Of a stretch of DNA of 64,000 nt, positions 61,448 through 64,000 are shown in pieces. Origin of the DNA: Methanomassiliicoccaceae archaeon. Its GTDB lineage: Archaea > Thermoplasmatota > Thermoplasmata > Methanomassiliicoccales > Methanomethylophilaceae. Location of the stretch: the NCBI GenBank assembly GCA_016284295.1, contig JAEEOP010000041.1:37559-101558 (forward strand). The letters are read 5' to 3'. The notes below the pieces were generated by a model. The model was given only the letters and a program-made list of their open reading frames with translations. It was not told the origin of the DNA and made no database searches. The translations under genes and the position numbers were made by a program. Position 1 is the stretch's first letter. Every line of letters starts with the position of its first letter.

Positions 61448-62424
61448 TGACAGGCAAGGTCCTTCTCCTCTCCGGCGACGGCGCCGGGCCATCACTGATG
61501 CAGTCCGTCGAGACCGTGCTCAAAGCGGTCACGGACGAGGTCGAGGTCCTCTACGGGAACATTGGCCGCAAGGCATACGAGGAGACCGGACACTACCTGC
61601 CTCATGACACATTGGACCTGCTGGATGAGTGCAAGTACATCATCTGCGGTCCGACCATCAAACCTGATAACGGGATATCTCCGGTAGAGACCCTCAGCGT
61701 GCAGCTGGATCTCTTCGCCAGGGTCAGGAGCTTCAGGACCCTGGCACCGGGACTCGGAAGGAAAGGGATGAACGTCCTGCTCTGGGGTAGCAACAACATC
61801 GCCTCCAAGGAGATCACGGAGGTCCCCGACCTGGACGGAGTCACCCTCAGCAAATACATCAAGAACGACGCCTACGGCAGGATGATGGAACTCGCCGCCG
61901 AGCGCGTCACATCGGCAGGGATAAGCCATGTCACATGCCTGACCAGGGACGATTTCTTCCCGGTCACCAGCGGCATGTTCAGCGAGACGTTCGCCGAGAA
62001 ATTCCCCGCGGACAATTTCGAGACCGACGTCGTCAACGTCAGGGAATGGACGGTGGACACCGTATCCGGCGCAAGGAACGACCGGTGCATCATATGCGTG
62101 GACCTCTACAGACAGATCGTCGGAGGGGTGCTGGGAGGCCTGACCGGCCACGACCACCTCTGCCCCAGGGCGCTGCTGGGGAAGGAATACAGCCTCTACC
62201 AGCCGTTCGATGAGGTCCTGGACCCCGAAGGCATGATGTACGAGGACCCGACGCCCGCCATCCTGTCGATGGCGAACATACTGGATTTCATGGGCATGAA
62301 GGAGCAGAGCAAGAACATCGACGATGCCGTGCTCAGGACCTATGCCGACGGCGAAACCATGGTGGATGTGGGCGGAGAGCTCGACATCGAGCATTTCACA
62401 CAGAGCATCATAGCGCATCTCTGA
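61444..62424 (+). CDS. Isocitrate/isopropylmalate dehydrogenase-like protein, divergent
   Basis: 326 residues. LLLSGDGAGPSLMQSV at the N-terminus and the domain pattern fit the beta-decarboxylating dehydrogenase fold. The HGSAPDIAG motif that places NAD(P) is not present and the corresponding region reads QPFDEVLDPEGMMYEDPTP; the usual Asp cluster in the metal site is only partly visible. A different substrate or a non-catalytic role is possible. Start overlaps the deoxyhypusine synthase stop, so they are co-translated. Confidence 0.65.
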   Translation: MMTGKVLLLSGDGAGPSLMQSVETVLKAVTDEVEVLYGNIGRKAYEETGHYLPHDTLDLLDECKYIICGPTIKPDNGISPVETLSVQLDLFARVRSFRTLAPGLGRKGMNVLLWGSNNIASKEITEVPDLDGVTLSKYIKNDAYGRMMELAAERVTSAGISHVTCLTRDDFFPVTSGMFSETFAEKFPADNFETDVVNVREWTVDTVSGARNDRCIICVDLYRQIVGGVLGGLTGHDHLCPRALLGKEYSLYQPFDEVLDPEGMMYEDPTPAILSMANILDFMGMKEQSKNIDDAVLRTYADGETMVDVGGELDIEHFTQSIIAHL

Positions 62425-62470
62425 CGCGCCCGCAAAAGTTGTTTTATTAGGGCACGGCAATCCTGCCTGC

Positions 62471-63520
62471 ATGATAGATGCAGGTCACAGGGACTGCGTG
62501 GAAGCGGCACTGAATCACGAGAGGACGGACAGGACGCCCGTCAACAACTTCGTATTGGCCACGGCCGCGAGGAGCGCGGGCCTGAAGGTCGAGGAGGCGC
62601 GTAAGGATTACAGGATATCCGCCAAGGTCTCCGTAGACCATGCGATCAAGACGAGATCGGATTTCGTCAAGCCGATCCTGGATTCCCAGGTGCCGTTTGT
62701 GGACCTCGGCATGGAGGTGCGCTTCCCAGAGGACGATTACGGACAGGTCCTGAAGCCCATCGCCACAGATGAGCAGCAGATAGACGACCTCGCATTCTTC
62801 GACCCCAGCGTAGCATCCGAATGCCCCAACTTCACCAGCGTCTTCGTCGATGCTCTGGAGGAGACCGCACGCATCCTGCCGGAGGACCTGCACATCTGCG
62901 GCCTATCATGGGGGCCGATCACCACTGCAGGATACATCATGGGCGTGGAGAACATGATCATGGGCATGCTCACAGAACCGGACACCGTGAAGAAGCTCGT
63001 GGCCAAATCGGCGACCTTCGTATCGGACCAGCAGAAGCGCATGATCGAGGCTGGGGCCACGGTCATGTGGATGGCCGATCCCACGTCATCCGGGGATCTG
63101 ATGTCCCCGGACATGTTCGCGGAGTTCTCTGCCCCCCACATAGGCACGGTCGTGAAGGATGTGAACGGCATGGACTCCTCAGTACCGACATTCGTGCACA
63201 TCTGCGGCAACACCCTCGGCCTCATGGAGACTCTGGCGAACACCGGAGCGGACTGCCTGAGCTTCGACCATGCCGTGGATCCCGCCAAGGCCAAGGAGAA
63301 GGTCGGCACGAAATACACCCTCATGGGTAACGTGGACCCGGTCCAGGTCATGATGATGGGAAGTCCCGAATCGATCACCAGGGAGTGCTACAGGGTCATC
63401 GATGCCGCAGGCAGGGACGGCGGTTTCATACTTGCCCCCGGATGCGAGACCCCCATCCAGACCTCGGACGAGAACGTACTGGCCATGGGGAATGCCGCCA
63501 GGTCCTACTGGGCCAGGTGA
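62471..63520 (+). CDS. MtaA/MtbA-family methylcobamide:CoM methyltransferase-like protein
   Basis: 349 residues of the uroporphyrinogen-decarboxylase superfamily. Zinc ligands lie in FVHICGNT (His and Cys) and APGCETP (Cys), as in MtaA/MtbA. The family moves the methyl group from a corrinoid protein to coenzyme M in methylotrophic methanogenesis. Whether it is specific for methanol, methylamines or another substrate cannot be told. It lies 46 bp after the dehydrogenase-like gene; the corrinoid and substrate methyltransferase genes are not in the window. Confidence 0.9.
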   Translation: MIDAGHRDCVEAALNHERTDRTPVNNFVLATAARSAGLKVEEARKDYRISAKVSVDHAIKTRSDFVKPILDSQVPFVDLGMEVRFPEDDYGQVLKPIATDEQQIDDLAFFDPSVASECPNFTSVFVDALEETARILPEDLHICGLSWGPITTAGYIMGVENMIMGMLTEPDTVKKLVAKSATFVSDQQKRMIEAGATVMWMADPTSSGDLMSPDMFAEFSAPHIGTVVKDVNGMDSSVPTFVHICGNTLGLMETLANTGADCLSFDHAVDPAKAKEKVGTKYTLMGNVDPVQVMMMGSPESITRECYRVIDAAGRDGGFILAPGCETPIQTSDENVLAMGNAARSYWAR

Positions 63521-63531
63521 CCTCCCCAAAC

Positions 63532-63540
63532 CTTTATTAA
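63532..63540 (+). promoter_or_regulatory. TATA box of tRNA-Leu
   Basis: CTTTATTAA about 30 bp before the tRNA 5' end. Confidence 0.5.
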
Positions 63541-63568
63541 TGACGTCTATATCTCTGAGTTGCTGAGT

Positions 63569-63655
63569 GCAAGGGTAGTCAAGCATGGCCAACGACGCTA
63601 GCTTGAGGGGCTAGTCCTTAGTGGTCCGCGAGTTCAAATCTCGTCCCTTGCACCA
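63569..63655 (+). tRNA. tRNA-Leu(GAG)
   Basis: Type II tRNA: acceptor GCAAGGG/CCCTTGC, anticodon stem CTAGC/GCTAG with loop TTGAGGG (anticodon GAG), variable arm TCCTTAGTGGTCC, T arm GCGAG-TTCAAAT-CTCGT. The CCA end is encoded. No intron. Confidence 0.96.
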
Positions 63656-63799
63656 TTCTCTGATTCTGTTCCGACGAGCTTAGGCTCTCGTTCGTTGGAT
63701 CGCTTCAAAAACAGGTCACAATGACGTGAATTCGGCACATCTCGATTTGATTTTTTGAGATTCTGCATAGCGTCCGCTACCTGAATGCGCGACCGCGCC

Positions 63800-64000
63800 T
63801 CACCCCAGCAGATGATCCGGGTCGATCCGCAGGGATTCCAGTATCCTCATGAACAGGTAGATGTGCTCCTCGCTGCCGTCGAGATACTCGCCATCGTCAT
63901 CCTGCACGATATCCAATGCGGACATCGTACCGGAAATGCTCTGCATGGTCATGCCTACGCCTTTCGATTTCAGCACATGCGTTATGATGTCGGACAGCAT
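63800..64000 (-). CDS. Unknown protein, possibly cut by the window end
   Basis: 66 residues from an ATG at the last three bases of the window; the gene may begin further upstream. Acidic and hydrophilic with an amphipathic helix near MRILESLRIDPDHLL. No family recognised. Confidence 0.4.
   Translation of the reverse strand: MLSDIITHVLKSKGVGMTMQSISGTMSALDIVQDDDGEYLDGSEEHIYLFMRILESLRIDPDHLLG

Noticed and set aside
1..64000. CRISPR array
   Set aside because: No regularly spaced direct repeats were seen; the only tandem repeats are coding (His/Cys gene, Sel1 domains).

Overview
The window is archaeal. It carries Orc1/Cdc6, clamp-loader RfcS, RpoE and Spt4, ribosomal proteins S24e and S27ae, deoxyhypusine synthase, a GTP-dependent dephospho-CoA kinase and TATA-box promoters with short leaders. 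A MtaA/MtbA-type methylcobamide:CoM methyltransferase, HypF, cobalamin nucleotide-loop genes, formate-THF ligase, a proton-type membrane pyrophosphatase, many Sel1-repeat proteins, apparently high G+C, and UAG codons lying inside otherwise continuous reading frames all point to a methylotrophic, pyrrolysine-using methanogen of the Methanomassiliicoccales (Methanomethylophilaceae-like). That placement is an inference from gene content; no 16S rRNA or mcr gene is present.

Layout. 1-5.2 kb: end of a radical-SAM-like gene, a TtuA/Ncs6-type tRNA thiolation protein, Orc1, a zinc-ribbon membrane protein, RfcS and an inositol-monophosphatase-family enzyme. 5.2-8.6 kb: minus-strand run of two Sel1 proteins, a PaaK-type CoA ligase and the phosphatase. 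8.8-16.5 kb: a nitrogenase-like module (a NifH-NifD fusion plus a second NifD/K-like subunit) faces an AAA ATPase with an in-frame UAG and a FecBCD-type ABC transporter whose binding protein contains a dockerin-like domain. 16.7-24 kb: Sel1 protein, Fhs, a degenerate CobS paralogue, a probable structured RNA between two iron-box-like palindromes, FeoA-FeoA-FeoB, a small Cys-rich membrane protein and rubredoxin. 25.5-34.4 kb: a tightly coupled five-gene operon with an Hsp70-vWA fusion, a 1000-residue zinc-ribbon scaffold, a zinc-ribbon GTPase, a GrpE-like acidic protein and a second, lidless Hsp70. This is the strongest candidate for an undescribed system. 34.6-36.4 kb: an unknown zinc-ribbon protein and a UspA protein.

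36.7-41.5 kb: a G3E (CobW-like) GTPase overlapping a protein with a huge His/Cys tail built from a 120-residue duplication, then a taurine/nitrate-type ABC transporter whose binding protein looks circularly permuted. 41.6-46 kb: YbaK-like protein, a large surface protein and HypF. 46-51.8 kb: a phosphoglycerate-mutase-like protein and cobalamin nucleotide-loop assembly genes (CobT, CobY, CobS, CbiB, CobD). 52-56 kb: a lower-G+C accessory stretch with two small overlapping genes that both contain UAG, and a three-gene HTH/RecB-like-nuclease module next to tRNA-Arg(CCG). 56-58 kb: ribosomal, transcription and CoA genes. 58-64 kb: HppA, deoxyhypusine synthase, an isocitrate-dehydrogenase-like protein, the methyltransferase, tRNA-Leu(GAG) and a fragment at the window end.

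Taken together the window shows a corrinoid- and metal-dependent methanogen: iron uptake (Feo), probable metal-chelate or corrinoid uptake (FecBCD), metal storage or delivery (G3E GTPase and His/Cys protein, HypF) and cobamide completion all feed metalloenzymes such as the methyltransferases. UAG appears to be avoided as a terminator in the genes checked, which makes the interrupted frames worth testing as pyrrolysine sites.
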